A stretch of 47,120 nt of DNA from Rhodospirillales bacterium (GTDB taxonomy: Bacteria > Pseudomonadota > Alphaproteobacteria > ATCC43930 > CGMCC-115725): NCBI GenBank assembly GCA_027315365.1, contig DAHUYF010000083.1:1-47120 (forward strand). Direction: 5' to 3'. The position numbers and the translations under genes were made by a program. Below the pieces are notes generated by a model that worked only from the letters and a program-made list of their open reading frames with translations, searched no databases and was not told the DNA's origin. Positions within the stretch are counted from its first letter, which is position 1. The number at the start of each line of letters is the position of its first letter. Below, piece by piece: positions 16,680 through 24,361 of this stretch.

Positions 16680-17672
16680 ATGTCGAAGCTCCGCCTCACC
16701 CTCGCCTGCTGGGATTACGACCGCACCCGCGCGCTCGCCGACGGCACCGTCGCGCCGGACGGCATCGATCTCAACTATCTCAGCCTGCCGGTGGAAGAGA
16801 CCTTTTTCCGCATGCTGCGCCACCGCGAGTTCGACGCGGCGGAGATGTCGCTCTCCTCCTACGCCGTCTCGCTGATGCACGCGGAACCGGCCTTCATCGC
16901 CATTCCCGTGTTTCCGTCGCGCTTCTTCCGCCATTCCTGCATCTTCGTCTCGGCCGCGAGCGGCATCACCGACCCGCTTCAGCTCGCCGGCAAGCGCATC
17001 GGCACCCCGGAATACCAGATGACGGCGCCGGTCTGGATCCGCGGCATCCTGCAGGACGAGTACGGCATCGATCCCGCGAGCTGTACCTATCTCACCGGCG
17101 GCGAGGAGGAGCCCGGTCGCGACGAGAAGCTGACGCTCGCCCTGCCGGCAAAGTTCCGCGTCGAGCGGCTCGGCCCGCACCAAACCTTGTCTGCGATGAT
17201 CGCCGCGGGCGAGATCGACGCGCTGCACACCGCGCGCGCGCCCTCGACGCACCGCACGCGGCCCGACGCCGTGCGGCGCCTCTTCGAGAACTATGTCGAG
17301 GTCGAGCGCGCCTATTTCCGCAAGACGCGAATCTTTCCGATCATGCACACGGTGGTCCTGCGGCGCGACCTCTACCGTGCCCAGCCTTGGATTGCGCAGT
17401 CGCTGCAAAAAGCCTTTCTGCACGCACAGCGCAAGACTTATGACGACCTCGCCATCAGCGCCGCGCTGAAGACCATGCTGCCCTGGCAGCTGGCGCATCT
17501 CGACGAGGTGCGGCGCGAGCTCGGCGAGGATTGGTGGGCCTATGGGCTCGAGCCCAACCGGCAAGTGCTCGAGACCTTCCTGCGCTACCATCACGAGCAA
17601 GGCCTCTCCGGGCGCCGGCTCGCGCCCGAGGAGCTGTTCGCCCCGGAGGCGCTGGAAAGCTTCAAGATATGA
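16680..17672 (+). CDS. PBP2-type protein, 4,5-dihydroxyphthalate decarboxylase-like
   Basis: A 330-aa protein with a type-2 periplasmic-binding fold but no signal peptide: it begins KLRLTLACWDYDRTRALADG directly. The pattern of an opening CWDYDRT, a GIDLNYLSL strand, ETFFRMLRHREFDAAEMSLSS and a C-terminal YGLEPNR is that of proteins annotated as 4,5-dihydroxyphthalate decarboxylase or as NMT1-like ABC binding proteins. A cytoplasmic enzyme or sensor fits the lack of a signal peptide better than a transport receptor. No phthalate-pathway genes are nearby. It follows mazG by 73 nt on the same strand and precedes two true binding-protein genes. Confidence 0.8.
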   Translation: MSKLRLTLACWDYDRTRALADGTVAPDGIDLNYLSLPVEETFFRMLRHREFDAAEMSLSSYAVSLMHAEPAFIAIPVFPSRFFRHSCIFVSAASGITDPLQLAGKRIGTPEYQMTAPVWIRGILQDEYGIDPASCTYLTGGEEEPGRDEKLTLALPAKFRVERLGPHQTLSAMIAAGEIDALHTARAPSTHRTRPDAVRRLFENYVEVERAYFRKTRIFPIMHTVVLRRDLYRAQPWIAQSLQKAFLHAQRKTYDDLAISAALKTMLPWQLAHLDEVRRELGEDWWAYGLEPNRQVLETFLRYHHEQGLSGRRLAPEELFAPEALESFKI

Positions 17673-17702
17673 CGCTGCCGCGGCACCCCGAACAAGCCGG
17701 GA

Positions 17703-17780
17703 AAAACCTTAAACAGGTCGGATAAGCGCTTAAAATCCCACGCGAAATCCCTGTCGTCCCTCGCCTTCCGCGGAGATAAT
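17703..17780 (+). repeat. Promoter-like repeat, copy A
   Basis: A 78-nt segment aligning without gaps to 21615-21692 at 58 of 78 positions by my manual count. It begins AAAACCTTAAA, carries GATAA and TAAAAT in the middle and ends CCGCGGAGATAAT. CTGTCG, an 18-nt spacer and GATAAT give a plausible sigma-70-like layout near its right end. It lies 70 nt upstream of the Sel1-like gene, so it probably drives the three-gene unit that follows. Confidence 0.65.
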
Positions 17781-17801
17781 CCGCAGCCTCGGACGTGGTT
17801 G

Positions 17802-17822
17802 CCTGCGGCCGCCGGCCGCGGG
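17802..17822 (+). promoter_or_regulatory. Leader hairpin behind promoter copy A
   Basis: CCTGCGGCC and GGCCGCGGG pair around a 3-nt loop (with one G-U pair), 21 nt after the promoter-like repeat and 28 nt before the Sel1-like start. Copy B has a hairpin in the same place. GC-rich DNA forms hairpins easily, so a regulatory role is uncertain. Confidence 0.3.
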
Positions 17823-17850
17823 CCCGTCGCCGGTCCTGGTAGAGAGTGCG

Positions 17851-18759
17851 ATGCTCAGCAGCGACAAGCGGGCGACCCGCGAGCCGGGTCCGCGCAGCGT
17901 CAAGGAAACCGAACCGGGCGGCAATCGCAGTGGCGGAGCGGCGCCAGCGGCGTCGCTCGTCGCGCTGCCGCGCCGCGGCGGCTGGCAGCGGGTGATGGCG
18001 CCGCTCGACGAGGCCGGAGCGGCCGGAAGAGATCCGACCGTCGACCCGGACGCCATGGCAACAACCGAGGAAATCGCCACCCGCGGCTCCGTGTTGGCCA
18101 GCAAGGGCGATGCCTCCGCGACGGGATTCCGCCCGTGGTACTGGTCCTACGAGCGCGACGGGGGTCCGCCGATGAGCGACAGCGCGGGCTCGGTGACATC
18201 CTTTCCGGCCAGCGCGCCGCCACCGGTCGGCCTACCTGATCCCGTCAGCGCGCCGGCCATCGCGAGCAAACCGCCGCGGCGTGCGGCCAGGCCGGCGCTG
18301 ATCGCCGCCTGCGGCGCGCTGGCGCTGATTGCCGGCGCCAGCCTTTTTCCCCGGTTGCGCGCGGTGCCGCCGACTGCGCCGCGACCTCCAGCGGCACTGG
18401 CCACCTCGGCGCAGTCGGCGACACCCGCTCCGGCGAAGCCCATCGCCAAAACCGAGCCGGCGCCGGTCGTGACGCGGCCGGAAATGGCCGAACTGATGGC
18501 GCGGGGCAACCAGATGCTCGCCACCGGCGACATTGCCGCCGCGCGGCTGTTCTTCGAGCGCGCCGCCGAGGCCGGCAACGCCGCAGCCGCCACCGCGGTC
18601 GGCAAGACCTACGACCCGCTCTTTCTCGCAGACGCGCACGCGCGTGGCCTCCGCGGCGATCCCGTTGCGGCGGCGCGCTGGTATCGCCAGGCGAGCGCCG
18701 GCGGCGACGGCGAGGCCGACGGGCTGATGAAGCGATTGATGGCGAAATACGCCGGCTGA
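17851..18759 (+). CDS. Membrane protein with C-terminal Sel1/TPR-like repeats
   Basis: A 302-aa protein with a disordered cytoplasmic N-terminus (about 1-147), one transmembrane helix (about 148-167), a Pro/Ala linker, and a C-terminal helical-repeat segment (about 211-300). That segment contains ARLFFERAAEAGNAAAATAVGKTYDP and DPVAAARWYRQASAGGDGEA, two Sel1/TPR-like units expected in the periplasm. Related proteins in Rhizobiales-type genomes are annotated as tetratricopeptide or SEL1-like. It is the first gene behind promoter copy A, 34 nt ahead of the TAXI-family gene. A scaffold for the two following binding proteins is a possible but untested role. Confidence 0.75.
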   Translation: MLSSDKRATREPGPRSVKETEPGGNRSGGAAPAASLVALPRRGGWQRVMAPLDEAGAAGRDPTVDPDAMATTEEIATRGSVLASKGDASATGFRPWYWSYERDGGPPMSDSAGSVTSFPASAPPPVGLPDPVSAPAIASKPPRRAARPALIAACGALALIAGASLFPRLRAVPPTAPRPPAALATSAQSATPAPAKPIAKTEPAPVVTRPEMAELMARGNQMLATGDIAAARLFFERAAEAGNAAAATAVGKTYDPLFLADAHARGLRGDPVAAARWYRQASAGGDGEADGLMKRLMAKYAG

Positions 18760-18793
18760 GAGCGTCCGGCACGACTTCGATGGGGTGACCGGC

Positions 18794-19921
18794 ATGAGCC
18801 TTCCCGCAACCGATCTTCGCCGTCTGGCCGCCGCCGTGGCGGCGGCGCTGGCGCTGGCGCTGCCGCTTCGCGATGCCGCCGCCGAGGCGCTCGCCGAACG
18901 CGCCAATCGCGGCCTGGTCGAAATCATTGCCGGCAGCTCCGGCGACACCTCGCTGCGCCTGGCGGAGGATCTCGCCGACGTGCTCGACGATGGCGCGACG
19001 CGGCGCGTGCTGCCGGTCGTCGGCAAGGGCGCCTTCCAGAATCTCGCCGATCTCGAGGTGCTGCGCGGCGTCGATCTCGCCATCGTCCAGACCGACGTGC
19101 TCGATTATGCCCGCGCGCAGAAGCGCTATCCCAATATCGACGGCTTCGTTACCTATATCGCCAAGCTGTGCAACGACGAGGTCCATCTGCTGGCACGCGC
19201 CGATATCGGCAGCATCGCCGATCTCGCCGGCAGGAAGGTGAATTTCGGCACGCCCGATGACGGCAGCGCCTTCACCGGGCCGCGCCTCTTCCGCCTCCTC
19301 GGAATCAAGGTCGAGCCGACCGGCTACGGCCAGGCGTTGGCGCTGGAGAAGCTGCGTCGGGGCGAGATCGCAGCGATGGTGGCGGTGGACGGCAAGCCGG
19401 CACCGCTGTTCCAGACGGTGCGGCCACAGGACCATCTGCATTTCCTCACCGTGCCGCTGAGGGGCGAGGTCGCCGCCTCTTACGTCCCGGCGCGGCTCGG
19501 CAGCGCGGATTATCCCGATCTCGTCACGGCGGGCGGCCCGGTCGATACGGTCGCCGTCGGCACCGTGCTGATCGTCGCCGGACTGACGCCGGACTCCGAG
19601 CGCTACCGCAACGTGGCGAATTTCGTCGAGGCCTTCTTCACCCAATTCCCCAAGCTGCTCGAGGCGCCGCATCATCCGAAATGGCAGGAGGTGAACCTCG
19701 CCGCCGAGCTGCCGCACTGGCGCCGCTTCGCCCCGGCCGAGGCCTGGATCAAGCGCAACGGCACCACCCCGGCCGCCGTCAGCGACGCTCAGCTGCGCGA
19801 CATCTTCACGCGTTTCCTCGACGAGCGCAGCAAGGCGAGCGGCAGGCAGACGCTGACCGCCGAGCAGAAGGGCCAGCTCTACGACCAGTTCCAGCAGTGG
19901 CAGAACCAGCACCGGAACTGA
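18794..19921 (+). CDS. TAXI-family TRAP solute-binding protein (orphan)
   Basis: A 375-aa exported protein: a hydrophobic signal peptide ending near residue 29, then a type-2 binding fold. Features include an IIAGSSGDTSLRLAEDLAD strand-helix, the DLAIVQTDVLDYAR segment, an EVHLLARADIGSIADLAGRKVN hinge and TPDDGSAFTGPRLF. TAXI proteins normally feed a fused TRAP membrane subunit (DctQM-like), but none is encoded nearby. The ATG at 18794 was preferred to a GTG at 18785. It lies between the Sel1-like membrane gene and a peptide-type ABC binding protein on one likely transcript. Ligand unknown; characterised TAXI proteins bind glutamate or other carboxylates. Confidence 0.82.
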   Translation: MSLPATDLRRLAAAVAAALALALPLRDAAAEALAERANRGLVEIIAGSSGDTSLRLAEDLADVLDDGATRRVLPVVGKGAFQNLADLEVLRGVDLAIVQTDVLDYARAQKRYPNIDGFVTYIAKLCNDEVHLLARADIGSIADLAGRKVNFGTPDDGSAFTGPRLFRLLGIKVEPTGYGQALALEKLRRGEIAAMVAVDGKPAPLFQTVRPQDHLHFLTVPLRGEVAASYVPARLGSADYPDLVTAGGPVDTVAVGTVLIVAGLTPDSERYRNVANFVEAFFTQFPKLLEAPHHPKWQEVNLAAELPHWRRFAPAEAWIKRNGTTPAAVSDAQLRDIFTRFLDERSKASGRQTLTAEQKGQLYDQFQQWQNQHRN

Positions 19922-19959
19922 GCCCGACGCGGCAATCGCAGCACTTCGAGGAGGATCCG

Positions 19960-21585
19960 GTGTCCAAGCGTTACCTCTTCCGTCGGCCGCGAACCGGCGG
20001 GTTCGCGTGGTCGGGCCTTCGGTTCGCCATCGCGGCCGCCTTGCTCGTCCTGCTGCCCGGCTCGACCTCGGCCGAGCCGCAGCCGCGGCGCGGCGGCGTG
20101 CTCGACTTCGCGGTCGATGCGGAACCCGGCAATTACGACTGCCACGCCAATGTCTCCTTCGCCTTTCTGCATCCGGTGGCGCCGCACTATTCGACCCTGC
20201 TCAAATTCGACGGCGCGGCCTATCCGCAGGTGACGGGCGATCTCGCGGAAAGCTGGAGCGTCTCGGCCGACAAGCTCACCTATACGTTCAAGCTGCGCCC
20301 GACCGTGCTGTTCCATGACGGCAGCCGGCTCAGTTCCGCCGATATCAAGGCGAGCTACGAGCGCATCGCGCATCCGCCCGAAGGCGTGGTTTCCGCGCGG
20401 CAGGTCTATTACACCGCCATCGACCGCATCGACACGCCGGACCCGCAGACGGTCGTGTTCCATCTACGCTGGCCCGAGGCGGCGATGTTGGCGAATTTCG
20501 CCTCGCCCTGGAACTGCATCTACAGCGCGGCAAAGCTCGAGCAGGATCCGCTCTTTCCCGAAAAGCATATTCTCGGCACCGGCGCCTTCCGTTTCGTCGA
20601 GCATGTCAAGGGCGACCACTGGACCGGGCAGCGCTTCGACAAATACTTTCTTCCCGGCCGGCCTTATCTCGACGGCTACGTCGCGCATTTCCTCGCCGGC
20701 GCCAAGGTCATCGACGGGCTCGAGAAAGGCACGCTGCTGGCCGAGTTCCGCAGCATCACGCCGGCCGAGCGCGACCAGCTCGCGCAGGCGATGGGCGACA
20801 AGGTCTATCTCGGCGAGACGCCCTGGCTCATCGATCTCATGGTGGTGTTCAACACGCTGAAGCCGCCCTTTGACGACGCGCGGGTGCGCCGCGCGCTATC
20901 GCTTGCCGTTGACCGCTGGCACGCGGCAGAGAGCCTGCAGGCCGCCACCTTCCTCAAATTCGTCGGCGGCATCCTGCGGCCCGGCTTCGCCATGGCGACG
21001 CCGGAGAGCGAGTTGACTGCGCTGCCCGGATTCTCGCGCGACATCGAGTCGGCGCGCGCCGAGGCGCACCGCCTGCTGGCCGAGGCCGGCCGAAGCGGGC
21101 TCTCCTTCGCGCTCACCAACCGCGACATCGCCATGCCTTACGGGCCCGCCGCCCAATACCTCATCGCCGCCTGGAAGGCGATCGGCGTCAGCGTCACCCA
21201 GCAGACGCTCGACACCAAGGACTGGGAAGCGGCGCTGCAGCACCACAGCTACGCCGCGGCGATCGATTTTGGCGGCGATTATTTCGACGATCCCACCTTG
21301 CAGCTCGCCAAATATGTCTCAGCCGATCTCTCGCCGAGCAATTTCTCCGGCTCGACCGACCGCTTCCTTGACAGCCTCTATGTCGGCCAGGCCGTGACCA
21401 CCGATCCGCGCGAACGCGCCCGGATCGTGCGCGAGTTCGAGCGCCGCGCGCTCACCGAGGCCTATACCGTGCCGTTCCTGTGGTGGAACCGCATCGTCGC
21501 CGCCTCGACCGCGATGCAGGGCTGGCACCTCACGCCGAGCCATTATCTCGAGCAGGATCTCACCGAGGTCTGGCTCGATCGCTGA
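19960..21585 (+). CDS. Peptide/nickel-type ABC substrate-binding protein (SBP_bac_5, orphan)
   Basis: A 541-aa periplasmic receptor of family 5 (DppA/OppA type). The N-terminus VSKRYLFRRPRTGG is followed by a hydrophobic segment and cleavage near SAEPQ. The mature part has RRGGVLDFAVDAEPGNYDC, LLKFDG...PQVTGDLAESWSVSADKLTYTFKL and VLFHDGSRLSSADI, all classic for the family. The GTG start at 19960 has GAGGAGG about 7 nt upstream. No DppB/C/D/F genes follow, so it is an orphan. The first 13 codons recur almost unchanged in the stub at 21768. A small hairpin follows the stop. Confidence 0.9.
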   Translation: MSKRYLFRRPRTGGFAWSGLRFAIAAALLVLLPGSTSAEPQPRRGGVLDFAVDAEPGNYDCHANVSFAFLHPVAPHYSTLLKFDGAAYPQVTGDLAESWSVSADKLTYTFKLRPTVLFHDGSRLSSADIKASYERIAHPPEGVVSARQVYYTAIDRIDTPDPQTVVFHLRWPEAAMLANFASPWNCIYSAAKLEQDPLFPEKHILGTGAFRFVEHVKGDHWTGQRFDKYFLPGRPYLDGYVAHFLAGAKVIDGLEKGTLLAEFRSITPAERDQLAQAMGDKVYLGETPWLIDLMVVFNTLKPPFDDARVRRALSLAVDRWHAAESLQAATFLKFVGGILRPGFAMATPESELTALPGFSRDIESARAEAHRLLAEAGRSGLSFALTNRDIAMPYGPAAQYLIAAWKAIGVSVTQQTLDTKDWEAALQHHSYAAAIDFGGDYFDDPTLQLAKYVSADLSPSNFSGSTDRFLDSLYVGQAVTTDPRERARIVREFERRALTEAYTVPFLWWNRIVAASTAMQGWHLTPSHYLEQDLTEVWLDR

Positions 21586-21587
21586 AT

Positions 21588-21603
21588 CGGCGGTTTTGCG
21601 CCG
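21588..21603 (+). terminator. Weak hairpin after SBP_bac_5 gene
   Basis: CGGCG-GTTTTG-CGCCG begins 3 nt after the stop. The stem is only 5 bp and no T-run follows, so it is at best a weak terminator, placed just before promoter-like copy B. Confidence 0.25.
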
Positions 21604-21614
21604 GAAATTCCCGC

Positions 21615-21692
21615 AAAACCTTAAAAGAGGCCGATAAACGACTAAAATTCCGCGCAAAATTACTGTCTTCACAGGACCACCGCGGAGATAAT
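21615..21692 (+). repeat. Promoter-like repeat, copy B
   Basis: The gapless partner of copy A at 17703-17780, with the same AAAACCTTAAA opening, CTGTCT, an 18-nt spacer and CCGCGGAGATAAT end. It stands before the truncated signal-peptide stub at 21768 rather than a complete operon. A second transcription unit with the same promoter once stood here, or the promoter and one gene start were duplicated locally. Confidence 0.65.
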
Positions 21693-21717
21693 GCCGGCCG
21701 GCGCTCCCGATCCCCAT

Positions 21718-21738
21718 GCGCCGGCTTTCGGCCGGCGC
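21718..21738 (+). promoter_or_regulatory. Leader hairpin behind promoter copy B
   Basis: GCGCCGGC-TTTCG-GCCGGCGC is a perfect 8-bp stem with a 5-nt loop, 25 nt after copy B and 29 nt before the stub's GTG. The leader behind copy A has a hairpin at nearly the same spacing, although the two stems differ in sequence. Confidence 0.35.
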
Positions 21739-21767
21739 CCACCGCTGCAGCTCGACGAGGAACTCCG

Positions 21768-21899
21768 GTGTCCAAGCGCTACCTGTTCCGCCGCCGGCGA
21801 ACCGGCGAAATCATGTGGTCCAGCCTGCGGCTGAGCGGCGTCGCCGTGCTCGCCTTGCTCACGCCCGCGGCGGCTGCCGCCGCTCCCATCCTGCGCTGA
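21768..21899 (+). pseudogene. Truncated SBP_bac_5 signal-peptide stub
   Basis: A 43-aa frame starting VSKRYLFRRRRTGE, then a hydrophobic segment (LSGVAVLALLTPAAAAAA) and a stop after APILR. The start closely matches the SBP_bac_5 gene at 19960 at protein and DNA level: TCCGGTGTCCAAGCG-like start, CTTCCG/GTTCCG and GCGAACCGGCG are shared. The mature binding domain is missing. It sits behind its own promoter-like repeat and leader hairpin. It could be the remnant of a deleted paralogous gene or a small exported peptide retained under that promoter. I favour the remnant. Confidence 0.55.
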
Positions 21900-22006
21900 G
21901 AGCGCCCCGCCGGCGCTTGCCGCGCCGCATCGTCATGGACAGTCTCCGGGCCAGCAGGCACAATCGCCGGCATATCCGGGCGACCGAGGACATGGGGGAT
22001 GCGGCT

Positions 22007-22645
22007 ATGTTGACGCTGTTCTACAGCCCTGGCGCCTGTTCGATGGCGTCACACATCGCGCTCGAGGAGGCCGGCGCGCCTTTCGAGGCCAAGCTGGTGG
22101 CGCTGGCCAAGGGCGAGCAGCGGACCGCCGACTACCTCAAGATCAATCCGCGCGGCAAGGTGCCGGCGCTGCGTCTCGAGGACGGCAGCGTGCTGACCGA
22201 GAACACGGCGATCCTGACCTATCTCGGCCGGCGTTTTCCCGAGAGCGCCCTGCTGCCCAAGGATCTCGCCGGCGAGGCGCGCTGCATCGCGATGATGGCC
22301 TGGCTGTCGAACTGGGTGCATCCGGCCTTCACCCATATCTTCCGCCCCGAGCGCTTCGCCGCGGATGCCAATGCGGCGCCCGCGCTCAAGGCGACGGGAA
22401 AGAAGAATTTCTGGGAAGCCTTGCAGGAGATCGACGGCCTCGTCATCGGCCGGAAATGGATGCAGGGCGACGCCTTCACCACCTGCGATCCCTATGCCCT
22501 GGTCTTCTACGGCTGGGGCAAGCGCATCGAGCTGCCGATGACGGAGCTCACCTCCTACACCGCCTGGAAGGACCGCATGCTCGAGCGCCCTGCCGTGCAC
22601 CGCGTGCTGGAGCGCGAGCAGAACATCCTGCTGAAGGCGGCCTAA
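22007..22645 (+). CDS. Glutathione S-transferase family protein
   Basis: A 212-aa cytoplasmic GST. The N-terminal thioredoxin-like domain (about 1-80) begins LTLFYSPGACSMASHIALEEAG, with Cys11 at the place of the beta-class catalytic cysteine. It has the NPRGKVPALRL cis-proline motif and LTENTAILTYL for glutathione binding. The helical C-terminal domain follows. It resembles the GstB-like group acting on electrophilic substrates; the substrate is unknown. The ATG at 22007 has a GGGGGA site about 9 nt upstream. Its stop overlaps the convergent glycosyltransferase stop by 4 nt. Confidence 0.9.
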   Translation: MLTLFYSPGACSMASHIALEEAGAPFEAKLVALAKGEQRTADYLKINPRGKVPALRLEDGSVLTENTAILTYLGRRFPESALLPKDLAGEARCIAMMAWLSNWVHPAFTHIFRPERFAADANAAPALKATGKKNFWEALQEIDGLVIGRKWMQGDAFTTCDPYALVFYGWGKRIELPMTELTSYTAWKDRMLERPAVHRVLEREQNILLKAA

Positions 22646-23781
22646 GCGCCGGCAAGGCTGCCGGCCAGCCGCAGGATCTCGGCCGCCCGGTGGTCCCAGA
22701 GATGCCCGGCCAGGCAAGCCGCATGCCCGGCTTCGGCGGTCGCCTGCAGCCCCGCCTCGTCCGCCAGCGCGGTTTCCAACGCCGCTGCCGCTTCGCCGGG
22801 ATCGGCGGAGAGGCCGAGAAAGCCGCCGGGAAACGCCGCCGCCAGCGCCGCGTTCGGCCCGTTGGCGGCAACGGCACCGTTGGCCATGGCCTGGAGCGGC
22901 CGCTCATGGCTCTCGTAATAGGGCGGCAGCGGGTTGAGCACGATCTTGCTGCGGCGCATCGCCTCGATCGTGTCGGCGACCGGCATCGCCGGCAGGAAAG
23001 CCGCGCGCTGTCCCGGCTCGGCATGCCGCGCCCAGCCTTCGCCGCACAGGGTCAGCGGCAAATGCGCCAACGCCTTCGCCAGCGCGAGCTTGATGCGACT
23101 GCGCAGATAGGTGTCGGCGGTGATCATATAGGAGGCCAGCACCTCGATCGGCGCCTCGGCGCCGTCGAGCGCCGCGCGCGCGATCTCGTGCAGCGGCCGC
23201 GTCGGCGCCGCGTCATGCGCCTCGATCATGGCGTTGAGCCGGGCTGCGACCGCCGCGCCATGCTGGCGCCACTGCGCGCGGAAGGGCTCGGGATCGGCCA
23301 TCAGCGAGGCGCTGAGGAAGAGTGGCAGGTCGCGCCCCTCCCAGGGCGCCGCCTCGACTGCCGCGGTCGCATGCGGCAGGTGATGGATCGCGATGTCGTC
23401 GCGGATGAAGCGGCGGCAGAAATCCACGTGATGCGCCGTCGGGAAGGTGGCGACAAGACGCGGCAAGGGGGTGCGCAGCCGCGGATGGTGATAGGCGGGG
23501 TGGTCGACGAAATAGATCAGCATCGGCGCCTCGCTCTCGCCGTAGAAGCCGGCGCCCTGCCCCGCCGCCGGAATGCCGAACCCGTTGAGGCTGAGAAAGA
23601 GGCGGACGCGGCGCCGCTGCGACAGGCCGGCGGCGGCGGCAACACAATCGTCGGCACGCGTGTCGAGGATCACGGTCGGCGCGCCCAGCCGCTCCAGTGC
23701 CCGGGCGAGCTGATCGACCATGGTATTGACGCTGTCGTACTGCGAATGGCCTTTGAACAGGAGGATGAAGCCGTCAGCCAT
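22642..23781 (-). CDS. Glycosyltransferase, CgeB/GT1-like
   Basis: A 379-aa cytoplasmic protein with a two-lobed GT-B layout. The N-terminal lobe contains FLSLNGFGIP and MLIYFVDHPAYHHPRL. The C-terminal lobe has AMRRSKIVLNPLPPYYESHERPLQAMANGAVAANGPN, the donor-binding pattern of CgeB-like glycosyltransferases (Glyco_trans_1_2), with the ESHE acid pair. Function probably glycosylation of a surface polymer or protein; donor and acceptor are unknown. It lies 43 nt downstream of coaD on the same strand, so it may be the last gene of the gyrA-coaD transcript. Confidence 0.7.
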   Translation of the reverse strand: MADGFILLFKGHSQYDSVNTMVDQLARALERLGAPTVILDTRADDCVAAAAGLSQRRRVRLFLSLNGFGIPAAGQGAGFYGESEAPMLIYFVDHPAYHHPRLRTPLPRLVATFPTAHHVDFCRRFIRDDIAIHHLPHATAAVEAAPWEGRDLPLFLSASLMADPEPFRAQWRQHGAAVAARLNAMIEAHDAAPTRPLHEIARAALDGAEAPIEVLASYMITADTYLRSRIKLALAKALAHLPLTLCGEGWARHAEPGQRAAFLPAMPVADTIEAMRRSKIVLNPLPPYYESHERPLQAMANGAVAANGPNAALAAAFPGGFLGLSADPGEAAAALETALADEAGLQATAEAGHAACLAGHLWDHRAAEILRLAGSLAGA

Positions 23782-23824
23782 CAGCCGTCAGCCCGGCGCT
23801 GAAAGCCGTCGGCCGACCGCTCGG

Positions 23825-24361
23825 TCATCGTTTCGCCGCCACCTTCTTCTTGCCGTTCGAGGCGAAGCGCGCAGTGATCCGCCGCAGCACGCGCGGGCTG
23901 ACGAAATGCGAGACATCGCCGCCGAGCTGGGCGATCTCCTTGACGAAACGCGAGGCGATGAACTGGTATTTGTCGTTGGCCATGAGAAACACCGTCTCGA
24001 CATTGGCATTGAGGCGGTTGTTCATGCCGGCCATCTGGAACTCGTATTCGAAGTCGGAGACGGCGCGCAGGCCGCGCACGATCACCGTGGCGCCCTCCTC
24101 CACGGCGAAATGCATGGTGAGGATGTCATAGGCTTTCACCTCCACCCGCTGCCGCGCCTCCGTACCGGCAAGGTGGGCGATCTCCTCTCGCACCATCTCG
24201 ACGCGCTCGTCGGTCGAGAAGAGCGGGCCCTTGCCGATGTTGCGGGCGACGCCGATCACCAGCCGGTCGACGATCTTGGTCGCGCGCAGGATGATGTCGG
24301 TATGGCCGTTGGTGATGGGATCGAAGGTTCCGGGATAGACCCCAATGCGCGCGCTGCTCAT
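23825..24361 (-). CDS. coaD: Phosphopantetheine adenylyltransferase CoaD
   Basis: A 178-aa cytoplasmic nucleotidyltransferase that joins 4'-phosphopantetheine and ATP to give dephospho-CoA and PPi, the fourth step of CoA synthesis. It has [14 protein letters not shown] (about 7-20, with the ATP-binding TxGH), [22 protein letters not shown], and [15 protein letters not shown] in place of the ISST motif. A short Lys/Arg-rich tail follows the usual end of about 165 aa. Its start overlaps the gyrA stop by 4 nt, a linkage common in Alphaproteobacteria. Confidence 0.96.
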   Translation of the reverse strand: MSSARIGVYPGTFDPITNGHTDIILRATKIVDRLVIGVARNIGKGPLFSTDERVEMVREEIAHLAGTEARQRVEVKAYDILTMHFAVEEGATVIVRGLRAVSDFEYEFQMAGMNNRLNANVETVFLMANDKYQFIASRFVKEIAQLGGDVSHFVSPRVLRRITARFASNGKKKVAAKR

